A stretch of DNA of 64,000 bases from Rhodanobacter sp. GTDB taxonomy: Bacteria; Pseudomonadota; Gammaproteobacteria; Xanthomonadales; Rhodanobacteraceae. Position numbers and translations under genes: made by a program. The notes beneath the pieces are model-generated. The model ran no database searches, was not told where the DNA came from, and saw only the letters and a list, made by a program, of their open reading frames with translations. The stretch is from positions 3,159,562-3,223,561 of the forward strand of contig AP031382.1 of assembly GCA_040371205.1 (NCBI GenBank). The letters run 5' to 3'. This document shows positions 51,628-61,003 of this stretch, piece after piece (the first letter of the stretch is position 1; each line of letters begins with the position of its first letter).

Positions 51628-52479
51628 TCAGCGCTTGGCGCGGAACGCCGACTCCAGCAGCGCCTGGTCGAAACCGCCGCCCACTTCGCCCGCTTCCGCA
51701 TAGCGGTACAGCGCGGCGGAATAGATGCCCTGCAAGGTGGACTGCACCAGGCCGAGCACGATGAAGGCGGCCACGATCACCACGCCCGCCAGCACCATGG
51801 CGGCGACCGATCCGGTGGCCGCCGCACCGACCATCGCCGCGGCGGCGAGCAGCACGAACAGGAACATCACCAGGCCGAACACCACGCCCAGCCCCGCGTT
51901 GCCGATCAGGTTCTCGCCCCAGGTGCGCTTGAGCAGCTCCGCGCTGCGCTTCACCGCATCCATCGGGCCGGTACCCTCGCTGGCCAGCACCGGCACCACC
52001 AGGAAGGTGGCCACCGTCCACGCCAGCCCGAGCAGGCCCACCACGAAGCGGCCGATCAGCCCCAGCCGCTCCTGCAGCATGCGCAGCAGCAGACCCACCG
52101 TGGCGGCGATCAGCGCGTAGCCGAAGATGCTGCCCAGCCGCGAACGCGCCAGCGCGAAGCCGTCGGCCAGACCGGCCGGCTCGCCGCGCAGTCGCGCCAG
52201 CGCCACGCCGACCAGCGCGGTGTTGAAGAACACGATCACGAAGTACTGCACGAGGTAGAACGCGAACAGCACCGCGTAATACAGCGGCGGAAAATGGCGC
52301 CCGTCCACGTCGGCATGATGGCCGATCGCCGCCAGCACCACCGGAACCAGGAAACTCGCCGCCACCGCCACGCTGCATACGCCTGCCAGCAAGGGGAATA
52401 CCAAGAGCGACTTGTCCTCGCGCAACAGGCCTGCGCTCGCCTTCATCAATGCCCAGCTACGGGCGAATTTTCCGGCCAT
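51628..52479 (-). CDS. Multi-spanning membrane protein (DUF6159-like)
   Basis: 283 residues with about six transmembrane segments: roughly 25-52, 66-90, 115-135, 140-165, 195-222 and 225-255. It begins MAGKFARSWALMKASAGLLREDKSLLVFPLL and contains GFALARSRLGSIFGYALIAATVG and VKRSAELLKRTWGENLIGN, a pattern I associate with the DUF6159 family. Function unknown. It follows folK by 79 bases on the same strand; the shared direction may be coincidental. Confidence 0.78.
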   Translation of the reverse strand: MAGKFARSWALMKASAGLLREDKSLLVFPLLAGVCSVAVAASFLVPVVLAAIGHHADVDGRHFPPLYYAVLFAFYLVQYFVIVFFNTALVGVALARLRGEPAGLADGFALARSRLGSIFGYALIAATVGLLLRMLQERLGLIGRFVVGLLGLAWTVATFLVVPVLASEGTGPMDAVKRSAELLKRTWGENLIGNAGLGVVFGLVMFLFVLLAAAAMVGAAATGSVAAMVLAGVVIVAAFIVLGLVQSTLQGIYSAALYRYAEAGEVGGGFDQALLESAFRAKR

Positions 52480-52558
52480 GCCCCCACCCTCCGTGCGATT
52501 GGAGCCGCCTTTCTAGCACCGCCCGCGACGTGGCGACAGTGCACGCGATCCTGCGCCG

Positions 52559-53041
52559 TCAGAGCGGCTCGGACACCAGCGGCTCGCGTTCCTGCGGAAA
52601 CGCCGCCCACAGCTCGGCCATCGTCAGGCCGCTGACCGGATGCCGCGCCTGCGGCGCGATGTCGGCCAGCGGCTTCAGCACGAAGGCGTGCCGCAGCTCC
52701 TTGCGCGGAATCTGCAGGTGCCCGGGGCCGTCGATCACGCGCGTGCCGTAGAGCACGATGTCCACGTCCAGCGTGCGGTCGGAGTAGCGCGGCACGTCGC
52801 GGCGGCGGCCGTGGCGGTCCTCCAGCGCGTGCAGCCAGTCGTTGAGCGCCCCGGGTTCGAGATCGGTATCGAGGCCCACCGCGAGGTTGACGAAGTCCGC
52901 GCCGTCGAAACCCACCGATTTGCTGCGATAGGCCGGCGATATGGTGATGCCGCCGAAGCGCGCGCGCAGTTCGGCCAGCGCCGCGTTGAGGTAGCGCCGC
53001 GGCTCGAGGTTGGAGCCGAGGCTGAGATAGACGCGCTCCAT
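52559..53041 (-). CDS. folK: 6-hydroxymethyl-7,8-dihydropterin pyrophosphokinase (HPPK)
   Basis: 160 residues. It transfers pyrophosphate from ATP to hydroxymethyldihydropterin in folate synthesis. Motifs: YLSLGSNLEPRRYLN at the N-terminus, FVNLAVGLDTDL, and the signature YSDRTLDVDIVLYG with the two Mg-binding aspartates, followed by LQIPRKELRHAFVLKPLADI. The usual Trp-Gly-Pro-Arg before Thr-Leu-Asp is here Tyr-Ser-Asp-Arg. The ATG at 53041 is two bases past the folB stop, so it is translated with folB. Confidence 0.93.
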   Translation of the reverse strand: MERVYLSLGSNLEPRRYLNAALAELRARFGGITISPAYRSKSVGFDGADFVNLAVGLDTDLEPGALNDWLHALEDRHGRRRDVPRYSDRTLDVDIVLYGTRVIDGPGHLQIPRKELRHAFVLKPLADIAPQARHPVSGLTMAELWAAFPQEREPLVSEPL

Positions 53042-53043
53042 GC

Positions 53044-53403
53044 TCAATCCGGCCGCGTGCCGCGCTCGATGCGCACGCCCACCGCCTTCGCGCCACGCAC
53101 CGCGCCGGGCTTGGAGAGTTTCAGCCGCACCCACTGCACGCCGAACTCCTCGCGGATGATCGCCGCGCAGCGTTCGGCCAGCGTTTCCACCAGGCCGAAG
53201 CTCGACGCGCCCACGTAGTCCATCAGCCGCTTGGACACGTCCTTGTAGTTCAGCGTGTGCGCGATGTCGTCGCTGGCGGCCGGCACGGCATTGTCGAACG
53301 CCATCTCGATGTCGAACGCCAACGTCTGCCGCACGCGGCGCTCCCAGTCGTAGATGCCGATCACGGCGTCGATGCGCAGGTCTTCGATGAAAACGATGTC
53401 CAT
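53044..53403 (-). CDS. folB: Dihydroneopterin aldolase
   Basis: 119 residues, standard length. It converts dihydroneopterin to hydroxymethyldihydropterin, the substrate of FolK. Visible are MDIVFIEDLRIDAVIGIYDW with the N-terminal Glu, TLNYKDVSKRLMDYV, SSFGLVETLAERCAAIIREE, and the catalytic Lys in VRLKLSKPGAVRGAKAVGV. The ATG at 53403 matches the family N-terminus. It forms a two-gene unit with folK and is divergent from osmC 122 bases away. Confidence 0.95.
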   Translation of the reverse strand: MDIVFIEDLRIDAVIGIYDWERRVRQTLAFDIEMAFDNAVPAASDDIAHTLNYKDVSKRLMDYVGASSFGLVETLAERCAAIIREEFGVQWVRLKLSKPGAVRGAKAVGVRIERGTRPD

Positions 53404-53525
53404 GGGGATGCGTCGGCGAAACTCGGGGCGTACACGATCCGCGACCGCGTGGACGGATGCAAGTCGCACACGCGGATTACGCACGGCGTGGTAAACAGAG
53501 GGGTCATCGAAAACCGGAGATCGCC

Positions 53526-53936
53526 ATGAGCGCCACACCCGCCGTCACCGCCAGCATTGCCGCCACGCCCTACGCGGTGCGTCTCGCCGACGACCGCGGG
53601 CACGTCTGGCAAGGCGACGAGCCGCCCGCCCTGCACGGCGGCGACACCGCTCCCGACCCGCACCGCCTGCTGCTCTCCAGCCTCGGCGCCTGCACCGCGA
53701 TCACGCTGAAGATGTACGCCGAGCGCAAGGGCTGGCCGCTGGAAGGCGTGGAGGTGGCGCTGGATTTCAACCCCGACGGCACGCTGCCGCCCGGCAGCCA
53801 CCGGATCGACCGACGCATCACGCTGCACGGCGCCTTGAGCGACGAACAGCGCGGGCGCCTGCTGCAGATCGCCAACGCCTGCCCCATCCACAAGGTGCTG
53901 AGCGGCGAGATCATCATCGACTCCGCGCTGGAATAA
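53526..53936 (+). CDS. OsmC-family thiol peroxidase-like protein
   Basis: 136 residues. The two redox cysteines are in place: LLLSSLGACTAITLKMYAER (about residue 59) and IANACPIHKVLSGEI (about residue 120). Family members reduce organic hydroperoxides with thiols; this one resembles the YhfA/OsmC branch more than Ohr. GAGA lies about eight bases before the ATG at 53526. It stands between the folate genes and the dbpA helicase and is likely a single-gene transcript. Confidence 0.9.
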   Translation: MSATPAVTASIAATPYAVRLADDRGHVWQGDEPPALHGGDTAPDPHRLLLSSLGACTAITLKMYAERKGWPLEGVEVALDFNPDGTLPPGSHRIDRRITLHGALSDEQRGRLLQIANACPIHKVLSGEIIIDSALE

Positions 53937-53971
53937 AGGCGTGCCGCGGCGGCGGCATGCGATCATGGCGC

Positions 53972-55351
53972 ATGACCGCCTTCGCCACCCTGCCGCTCAA
54001 ACCCGCCCTGCTCGCCAGCCTCGAAACCCTCGGCTACGCCGCCATGACGCCGGTGCAGGCGCAAAGCCTGCCGCCGATGCTGGCAGGCCGCGACGTGATC
54101 GCGCAGGCGCAGACCGGCAGCGGCAAGACCGCCGCCTTCGGCCTTGCGCTGCTGCAGGCGCTGGAGGTGGAGACCATCCGCCTGCAGGCGCTGGTGCTGT
54201 GCCCCACCCGCGAACTGGCCGACCAGGTCAGCAAGGCGATCCGCAAGCTCGCCGCCAACATCCCCAACGTGAAGCTGCTGACCCTGTGCGGCGGCATGCC
54301 GCTTGGCCCGCAGCTGGCCTCGCTCGCGCACGATCCGCACATCGTGGTCGGCACACCCGGCCGCGTACAGGAACACTTGAAGCGCGGCAGCCTGCACGGC
54401 GGCGGTATCAAGGTGCTGGTGCTGGACGAGGCCGACCGCATGCTCGACATGGGTTTCAGCGAGGCCATCGACGACATCGTCGGGCGCATCGCCAAGCACC
54501 ACCAGACCCTGCTGTTCTCGGCCACCTATGCCGAGGAGATCCGCGCGGTGAGCGGTCGCGTGCAGAACGACCCCGTGGAAATCACCATCGACGCGCCCGC
54601 CGAAGCCCGGCCGGCGATCGAGCAGCAGTTCATCGAAGTCGAGCCGGCGCACAAGCTCGATGCGCTGGCGCAGTTGTTGACCGGCGAACGCGGCCAGCAC
54701 GCGCTGGTGTTCTGCAACATGCGCAAGGACGTGGACGCGGTGGCGCAGGAGCTGGACCGCCGCGGCTTCTCCGCGCTGGCCCTGCACGGCGACATGGAAC
54801 AGCGCGACCGCGACGAGGTGCTGGTGCGCTTCGCCAACCGCAGCTGCTCGGTGCTGGTGGCCACCGACGTCGCGGCGCGCGGTCTCGACATCGCCGGGCT
54901 GCCGCTGGTGCTCAGCCACGACATCGCGCACGACCCGGACACCCACACCCACCGCATCGGCCGCACCGGCCGCGCCGGCGAATCCGGCCTGGCGATCACC
55001 CTGTGCACGCCGCGCGAGCGGCCCAAGGCGGCCAACATCGAAGAAGCCTCGGGCACACCGCTGCCGTGGCGCGTGTTGAAACTGGCGCCGCCGCGCGGCA
55101 AGACCCTGCACCTCGCGCCGATGAAGACCCTGGTGATCGACGCCGGCCGGCAGGACAAGCTGCGCCCCGGCGACATCCTCGGCGCGCTCACCGGCGATGC
55201 CGGGCTCGAGGCGAAGGACATCGGCAAGATCGACGTGTTCGCCACCCGCGCCTACGTGGCGATCACGCGCGCGCTGGCGAACAAGGCGCTGGAACGGCTG
55301 CGCGCAGGCCGCATCAAGGGCCGCAATTTCCGCGTACGCCCGCTCGGCTGA
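53972..55351 (+). CDS. dbpA: ATP-dependent RNA helicase DbpA
   Basis: 459 residues. DEAD-box motifs in order: Q motif GYAAMTPVQAQSLPPML, AQTGSGKTAA (I), PTRELADQ (Ia), GTPGRVQEH (Ib), LDEADRMLDMG (II), FSATYAEEI (III), ATDVAARGLDI (V) and HRIGRTGRAGE (VI). The C-terminal about 75 residues (KDKLRPGDILGALTGDAGL onwards) are the DbpA RNA-binding domain that recognises hairpin 92 of 23S rRNA, so the role is late large-subunit assembly. The start MTAFATLPL at 53972 matches DbpA proteins better than the ATG 15 bases earlier. Confidence 0.95.
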   Translation: MTAFATLPLKPALLASLETLGYAAMTPVQAQSLPPMLAGRDVIAQAQTGSGKTAAFGLALLQALEVETIRLQALVLCPTRELADQVSKAIRKLAANIPNVKLLTLCGGMPLGPQLASLAHDPHIVVGTPGRVQEHLKRGSLHGGGIKVLVLDEADRMLDMGFSEAIDDIVGRIAKHHQTLLFSATYAEEIRAVSGRVQNDPVEITIDAPAEARPAIEQQFIEVEPAHKLDALAQLLTGERGQHALVFCNMRKDVDAVAQELDRRGFSALALHGDMEQRDRDEVLVRFANRSCSVLVATDVAARGLDIAGLPLVLSHDIAHDPDTHTHRIGRTGRAGESGLAITLCTPRERPKAANIEEASGTPLPWRVLKLAPPRGKTLHLAPMKTLVIDAGRQDKLRPGDILGALTGDAGLEAKDIGKIDVFATRAYVAITRALANKALERLRAGRIKGRNFRVRPLG

Positions 55352-55378
55352 CGCCACGAACGGATTCCTGCAGCCGCC

Positions 55379-57175
55379 ATGTCCCACGATGCGAAAACGT
55401 CCCCGCCGCCGCGCGATGCCGACGCCCATGTCGCCGCGGGCAAGGCGCAGATGGCGCAGGGCGCCCTGGCCGAGGCCGCGCGCAGTTACCGGCAGGCTAT
55501 CGCGCTGCGGCCTGACCATGTCGAGGCGCACTACCTGCTCGGCAATACCCAGGGCGCCTTGGGGCAACTGGCCGAGGCCGCGGCCAGCTTCCGGCAGGCG
55601 CTGGCGATCCGGCCCGGCTTCACCGAGGCGCATGCGCGGCTGGGCCACACGCTGCTGGCGATCCGCCAGCCGGACGCGGCCGAGGCGCACTTCCTGCACG
55701 TGCTGGCGGCGCGTCCCGACGATGCGAACACCCACAACAGCCTGGGCATCGTGTACCGCGAGCAGGCGCGGCTGGCCGAGGCCGAGGCCTGCTACCGCCG
55801 CGCGCTGGCGATCAAGCCGGACTACGCCGAAGCGCACAACAACCTCGGCAACGCCTTGCGCGACCTAGGCCGCCCGGGCGAAGCCGAGTCCAGCTACCGG
55901 CAGGCGCTGGCCCTCCACGACCGCTACGCCGAACCGCACTTCAACCTCGGCAACATCCTGCGCGACCAACAGCGGCTGGACGAGGCCGAGCGGAGTTACC
56001 GGCGCGCGCTGGCGATCCGGCCCGACTACCTGATGGCGCTCAACAACCTCGGCCTGTGCCTGAAGAAGCAGGGCCGCGTGGAAGAAGCCTGCGCCAGCTT
56101 CGAGGCCGCCATCGCGGTCAAGCCGGACTTCCTGCAGGCGCACTGCAACCTTGCGCCGTTCCGCACGCATGCCGCGGACGATCCGCACCTCGGCATGCTG
56201 GAATCGCAGCAGCACCAGTTGCCAAGCCTGCCGCCGGCCGGGCGCGTCAACTACTGGTTCGCGCTCGGCAAGATGCGCGAGGACGCCGGCCGCCACGGCG
56301 ACGCCTTCGCGGCCTACGCGGAAGGCAACCGCGAGCAGCGCGCGCGCTTCCCGCACGACGAGGCGCGCGAGGCGGCGCTGGTCGCGCGCCTGCGCGCCGT
56401 CTTCCACGCGGATCTCTTCGCGGGCCAGCCGCCGGCCGCACGTGCCGACCGCACGCCGGTCTTCATCGTCGGCATGCCGCGCTCGGGCACCTCGCTGATC
56501 GAACAGATCCTGGCCAGCCATCCGGGCATCCATGGCGCCGGCGAACTGACCGACCTGCATGACGTGGTGCACGCCTTCGACACGCCGGCCGCCACTTATC
56601 CCGAGATCGCCGCCACGCTCTCCGCCGAGGCCCTGCAGCGGCTGGGCGATGCCTACATCGAACGCGCGTGGCGGCATGCCCCGCAGGCGACGCACGTCAC
56701 CGACAAGCTGCCGGCCAACTTCCTGCACGTGGGCATGATCCACCGCATGCTGCCGCACGCGAAGATCATCCACGCCATGCGCGATCCGATGGATTCCTGC
56801 TTCTCCTGCTACGCGCGCCTGTTCGAAGCCGGCAACCTCGATTTCAGCTACGACCTGGGCAGCACGGGCCGCTACTACGTGCGCTACATCGAGCTCATGC
56901 AGCACTGGCACCGCGTGCTGCCGCCCGGCACCGTGCTGGACCTGCGCTACGAGGACATGGTCGCCGACACCGAAGGCCAGGCAAGGCGCCTGCTCGACTA
57001 CCTCGGGCTGCCGTGGGACGAGGCTTGCCTCGATTTCCACCGCAATACGCGCGTGGTGCGGACCGCCAGCATCGCCCAGGTGCGCAAGCCGATCTACCGG
57101 TCCTCGGTGGCGCGCTGGAAGCATTTCGAGGCGCATCTCGCGCCCTTGCTGGCGATCGTGCAGGACTACCGCTGA
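55379..57175 (+). CDS. TPR-repeat sulfotransferase
   Basis: 598 residues. Residues about 15-275 are seven or so tetratricopeptide repeats (for example EAARSYRQAIALRPDHVEAH, EAEACYRRALAIKPDYAEAH). Residues about 355-590 are a sulfotransferase domain: PAPS 5'-phosphosulfate loop VFIVGMPRSGTSLIEQILAS, ITDKLPANFLHVG-like VTDKLPANF, the 3'-phosphate region IIHAMRDPMDSCFSCYA, and VLDLRYEDMV. It would transfer sulfate from PAPS to an unknown acceptor; no PAPS synthesis genes are near. No signal peptide is seen. Its last ten bases overlap the end of the opposite-strand flavoprotein gene. Confidence 0.92.
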   Translation: MSHDAKTSPPPRDADAHVAAGKAQMAQGALAEAARSYRQAIALRPDHVEAHYLLGNTQGALGQLAEAAASFRQALAIRPGFTEAHARLGHTLLAIRQPDAAEAHFLHVLAARPDDANTHNSLGIVYREQARLAEAEACYRRALAIKPDYAEAHNNLGNALRDLGRPGEAESSYRQALALHDRYAEPHFNLGNILRDQQRLDEAERSYRRALAIRPDYLMALNNLGLCLKKQGRVEEACASFEAAIAVKPDFLQAHCNLAPFRTHAADDPHLGMLESQQHQLPSLPPAGRVNYWFALGKMREDAGRHGDAFAAYAEGNREQRARFPHDEAREAALVARLRAVFHADLFAGQPPAARADRTPVFIVGMPRSGTSLIEQILASHPGIHGAGELTDLHDVVHAFDTPAATYPEIAATLSAEALQRLGDAYIERAWRHAPQATHVTDKLPANFLHVGMIHRMLPHAKIIHAMRDPMDSCFSCYARLFEAGNLDFSYDLGSTGRYYVRYIELMQHWHRVLPPGTVLDLRYEDMVADTEGQARRLLDYLGLPWDEACLDFHRNTRVVRTASIAQVRKPIYRSSVARWKHFEAHLAPLLAIVQDYR

Positions 57176-58440
57176 GCGTCTGCGGCAACCCCGTCCGCAC
57201 CGGCGGACGCCGCCAGCCAACGCACCGCGCCGCGCCCGGCGAGCAGGCCGCCGGCAAAGCAGGCGGTGAGCAGGTAGCCGCCCGTGGGCGCTTCCCAGTC
57301 CAGCATCTCGCCCGCGCAGAACGTGCCCGGCCGCGCGCGCAGCATCAGGTGCTCGTCGAGCGCTTCGAGACGCACGCCGCCCGCCGTGCTGATGGCTTCC
57401 GCCAGCGGGCGCGGCGCCCGCAGCGTCAACGGCAACGCCTTGATCCGCGCCGCCAGCGCAACCGGATCGGCCAGCGCGGCCTTGTCGGCGGCCTCGAACA
57501 CCAGCGCGCATTTCGCCGCGTCGAGATGCGCGCGGCGGCGCAGCCAGTCGCCCAGGCTGTGCTTGCCGCGCGGCGCAGCGAGGCGTTCCGCCAAGGCCGC
57601 GTGTGCGATGCCCGGGGTGAGGTCGAGCTGCAGCGTCGCTTCGCCGTCCCGCGCAATGCGCTCGCGCAAATCCGCGCCGATGGCATAGACCAGACTGCCT
57701 TCGATGCCGTATTCGCTGAGCACGCATTCGCCCCGCCGCGTTTGCGCAGCGCCATGGCGATCCGTCCAATGCGCCGCCACCGACTTCAGCGGCGCACCGG
57801 CGAAGCGCGTGCGCAGATGCTCGCTCCAGTCGACCTCGAAACCGCAGTTGGCGCTTTGCAATGGCGCGACGTCGACGCCGGCATCGCGCAGCGGCGCCAC
57901 CCACGCGCCATCGGAACCCAGCTTCGGCCAGCTGGCGCCGCCCAGCGCCAGCACCACGGCATCGGCCGCGACGGTGCGCTCGCCTTCCGGCGTGGCAAAG
58001 CGCAGCGCGCCGTCCTCCGACCAACCCAGCCAGCGGTGGTGCATGTGGAAGGCAACGCCCGCGGCGCGCAGGCGGTGCAGCCAACGCCGCAGCAGCGGTG
58101 CTGCCTTCATGTCGACCGGAAACACGCGGCCCGAACTGCCCACGAAGGTTTCCACGCCCAACCCGCGCGCCCAGCCGCGCAACGCCTCGGCATCGAAACC
58201 GCGCAGCCAGCGCTCGACTTCCCCGTGGCGCTCGCCGTAGCGCTCGACGAAGCGCGCGAACGGTTCGCCATGCGTGAGGTTGAGGCCGCCCTTGCCGGCA
58301 AGCAGGAATTTCCGCCCCACCGACCCCATGGCGTCGTACAAGTCGACCTGGATGCCGGCCATGCTCGCGGCTTCGGCCGCCGCCAGGCCGGCAGGGCCGC
58401 CGCCGACGATGGCCAGCCGAAGTGGAAGTGTCGAAGTCAT
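57166..58440 (-). CDS. HI0933/YhiN-family FAD-dependent flavoprotein
   Basis: 424 residues. FAD-binding LRLAIVGGGPAGLAAAEAAS at the N-terminus, then KFLLAGKGGLNLTHGE and SSGRVFPVDMKAAPLLRRWL, which are diagnostic of the HI0933-like family. VVLALGGASWPKLGSDG lies in the middle, and FCAGEMLDWEAPTGGYLL near the C-terminus closes the FAD site. Members are annotated as NAD(P)/FAD-dependent oxidoreductases; biochemical role unknown. The ATG at 58440 (MTSTLPLRL) is preferred to the GTG two codons earlier. Convergent with the sulfotransferase, with a ten-base overlap. Confidence 0.9.
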   Translation of the reverse strand: MTSTLPLRLAIVGGGPAGLAAAEAASMAGIQVDLYDAMGSVGRKFLLAGKGGLNLTHGEPFARFVERYGERHGEVERWLRGFDAEALRGWARGLGVETFVGSSGRVFPVDMKAAPLLRRWLHRLRAAGVAFHMHHRWLGWSEDGALRFATPEGERTVAADAVVLALGGASWPKLGSDGAWVAPLRDAGVDVAPLQSANCGFEVDWSEHLRTRFAGAPLKSVAAHWTDRHGAAQTRRGECVLSEYGIEGSLVYAIGADLRERIARDGEATLQLDLTPGIAHAALAERLAAPRGKHSLGDWLRRRAHLDAAKCALVFEAADKAALADPVALAARIKALPLTLRAPRPLAEAISTAGGVRLEALDEHLMLRARPGTFCAGEMLDWEAPTGGYLLTACFAGGLLAGRGAVRWLAASAGADGVAADAQR

Positions 58441-58525
58441 CTGCACATGGTCGCACGCGTACTGCGCGCGATGCGCGGCCGGCCGCTTGCGGGCGCGCCG
58501 GGGCCGCCCGCCCGGACGCGCACAC

Positions 58526-58555
58526 GAAAAGGCCCGATCGTCGCCGATCGGGCCT
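58526..58555 (-). terminator. Rho-independent terminator of the S53 peptidase gene
   Basis: Stem AGGCCCGATCG (58530-58540) / CGATCGGGCCT (58545-58555) with loop TCGC. AAAA at 58527-58530 reads as a U-run on the minus strand. It lies about 80 bases beyond the peptidase stop. Confidence 0.85.
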
Positions 58556-58633
58556 CCGGTCTTCCTGACCGGTCCGGATGCGCTGCTTGCGCATCCGGAC
58601 CTTGGCGGCGGCGGAACAGCCGCCGGTTTCCGC

Positions 58634-61003
58634 TTACTGCACGTTCAAGGTCACGTCGTCCAGCACGAACGAGGTCTGCAGCGAGCTGTCTTCCGTACCG
58701 GTGAACTTGATCGTCACCGTCTGGCCGATGTACGCGGACAGGCTGGCGGTGTGCACGGTGTAGCCGCTGGCGGCGTTGACGTTGGAGAACGTCGCCAGGG
58801 TCTTGAGCACGGTGCCCGAGCTGTTCAGCACCTGCACGGTCAGCTTGTCGTAGGCCGTGGAGCCGGTCTCCGCCGTGTCGATGTGCAGGTAGTACGACAG
58901 CGTGGCCGAGGTCTTGCCGGAGGGGATGGACACTTTCTGCGACAGCGTGTCGGTGTGCGTCGTGCCATAGCCGTCGAGCCACGCGAACCAGGTGCCGCTG
59001 TGGGCGACTTCACCCGAGCAGGTGCTGTTGCTGCACAGCGTGCCGCTGCTCATCGTCCACGGCGAAGCCGTGCCGGTTTCGAAGCCGGTATTGCCGAGCA
59101 GCTGGGTCGGCGTGCTGGTGGACGAAACCGTCACCGTGGCCGTCTTGGTGCTGGTGGCGCCGGTGCTGTCGGTGACCGTGAGGGTCACGGTGTAGCTGCC
59201 GGCTGCGGCATAGGTGTGGCTCGGGCTGGCCGAGGTCGAGGTGCTGCCGTCGCCGAAGTTCCACGAGTAGCTGCTGATCGTGCCGCCGGTGTCGGTGGAG
59301 GTGTTGGTGAAGCTCACCGACAGCCCGCTCACGGTATCGGTGAAGCTGGCCACCGGCGTACCGCCCGTGCTGCCGCCGCCGCTGCCGGCCACGTTGGCCA
59401 CGAAGTTCGCGATGTTGATCGAACCGAAGCCGGTGGTGTAGTCCCAGCCCGTCGCGGCGGTTTCGCCGTTGTTGTTGCCGGAGGTCACGTCATGGAAGTC
59501 GGTCGAATAATGCGAGGCGGCATCCGCGTAGATCAGCGGTGCGGCGAAGCCCAGCGACGACTTGGTGGCCAGCGTACGTGCCCACACGCCCACAAACAGC
59601 GGCGAAGCCAGGCTGGTGCCGCCGATCTGCTGGGTGGCGCCGTCCACGATCACGTTGGCGCCGCTGACCGGGCTGGCGTCGAAGGCCACGTCAGGCAGGC
59701 CGCGGTACGAGCTGCCGGCGTTCTGGCCCACGCCGTTCTGCCAGCTCGGCTGCGGCTCGAAGGTGCTGGGGCTGCCGCCGGTCGCGCCTTCGTTGGAGGA
59801 GAGGTTGTTCCACACCGTCTCGTTGGTCCAGGTGGTGCCCGAGGTGTACAGCTCGGTACCGCCCACCGCCACCACGTACTGCGAATCGGCCGGCCAGCTC
59901 GGCGTGATGCCGCCGTTGCCGCACTCGTCCGCGCCGCTGTCGCCGGAGGAGATCGAGAAGGTCTGGCCCTGCGCGTCGGCCTGTTCGAAGATGTTGTCGC
60001 CGGTGGCCGCGCCGTTCGTCTCCATGCCGGTTTCGCAACCGCCGATCGACACGTTGATGATGCGCACGGTGTTGTCGGTGACCGCCTTGTTGAACGCATC
60101 CACCAGCGGCTGGGTGTTGAGGCTGGAGGTGTCGTAGAGGTAGAACGCCTTCACGCCACCGGCCATGCCGGCAATGTCCTGGGTATCCAGATCCCACTCG
60201 CCGTCGCCGCTGGTGGTGGTGCCGCCGCCGTCCACCGTCACCACGTTCAGCGGGATGCTGCCGAGGCTGCTGTGCTGGCTGAGGAACTTGCTGAAGTCGC
60301 TCTTGACGTTGGTCATGCTGCCGGAGGTGATCACGCCGACGTTGATCGTCGAGCCGGTCGCCGTGCTGCCTGCGTTGTAGATCGCGGGGAAGTCGGTCGG
60401 CGCATGCGCGCCGGCGGTGCCGCTGGTGGCGTTGACCTGCACCGGCGTCAGCACGTGGAAGGTATGCACGGTCTGCAGACCCAGCACCTCGTTCACGATG
60501 CCCTGCAGCGAGGCGGGGATCTGCACGTCGCTGGACGTGGCGTAGGCGTCGCGCCCGTCGTGCGTCTGCACGCGCACCAGCGAAGTGCGGAACGCTGAAG
60601 CGGCCTTGTCGGCGCGGCCGGTGGCCGTCACCAGCAGACGGTTCGGCTCGATGGTGACATTGCTGAAGCCGGACTGCCGCAGGTAGTTGGCCACCTGCTC
60701 GGCCTGCTCGGCGGTCGGCGCGTACATCGCGTTGAACTGCGCCGGCGTGAGGTTGGGATGGTGCGGGTCGGCGACGAACGCGTCCAGCTGCGCCTTGTTG
60801 CGCAGCTTCAGCGACACCGCGACGTGCATGGAATGCGCAGCGTCGAGCGCGCCTACGACGCGGTCGCCGGTATGCAGGGTGGTGGCATGGCGCACGACCG
60901 CGAATTGCGCCGCGCTGGCGGTGCTGGCCGACGTGGCGCACACCGATGAAGTGGCGGCCAGGGCGATGGCGGCGGCCAGAACTTTCAGACGAACATGATG
61001 CAT
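58634..61003 (-). CDS. Secreted S53 serine-carboxyl peptidase with PKD and C-terminal domains
   Basis: 789 residues. Signal peptide to about 30 ([10 protein letters not shown]), an activation pro-domain (about 35-190), then a sedolisin/kumamolisin catalytic domain (about 205-540). The catalytic triad is Glu269 and Asp273 in GEWDLD, oxyanion Asp355 in [11 protein letters not shown], and Ser464 in GGTSLASP. The calcium site is near [11 protein letters not shown] and [14 protein letters not shown] domain (about 549-627; [27 protein letters not shown]) and a C-terminal jelly-roll-like domain (about 635-789) probably bind substrate or surface. Such enzymes work at acid pH. GGGGAG lies seven bases before the ATG at 61003. 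The long open frame further upstream lacks support. Confidence 0.94.
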   Translation of the reverse strand: MHHVRLKVLAAAIALAATSSVCATSASTASAAQFAVVRHATTLHTGDRVVGALDAAHSMHVAVSLKLRNKAQLDAFVADPHHPNLTPAQFNAMYAPTAEQAEQVANYLRQSGFSNVTIEPNRLLVTATGRADKAASAFRTSLVRVQTHDGRDAYATSSDVQIPASLQGIVNEVLGLQTVHTFHVLTPVQVNATSGTAGAHAPTDFPAIYNAGSTATGSTINVGVITSGSMTNVKSDFSKFLSQHSSLGSIPLNVVTVDGGGTTTSGDGEWDLDTQDIAGMAGGVKAFYLYDTSSLNTQPLVDAFNKAVTDNTVRIINVSIGGCETGMETNGAATGDNIFEQADAQGQTFSISSGDSGADECGNGGITPSWPADSQYVVAVGGTELYTSGTTWTNETVWNNLSSNEGATGGSPSTFEPQPSWQNGVGQNAGSSYRGLPDVAFDASPVSGANVIVDGATQQIGGTSLASPLFVGVWARTLATKSSLGFAAPLIYADAASHYSTDFHDVTSGNNNGETAATGWDYTTGFGSINIANFVANVAGSGGGSTGGTPVASFTDTVSGLSVSFTNTSTDTGGTISSYSWNFGDGSTSTSASPSHTYAAAGSYTVTLTVTDSTGATSTKTATVTVSSTSTPTQLLGNTGFETGTASPWTMSSGTLCSNSTCSGEVAHSGTWFAWLDGYGTTHTDTLSQKVSIPSGKTSATLSYYLHIDTAETGSTAYDKLTVQVLNSSGTVLKTLATFSNVNAASGYTVHTASLSAYIGQTVTIKFTGTEDSSLQTSFVLDDVTLNVQ

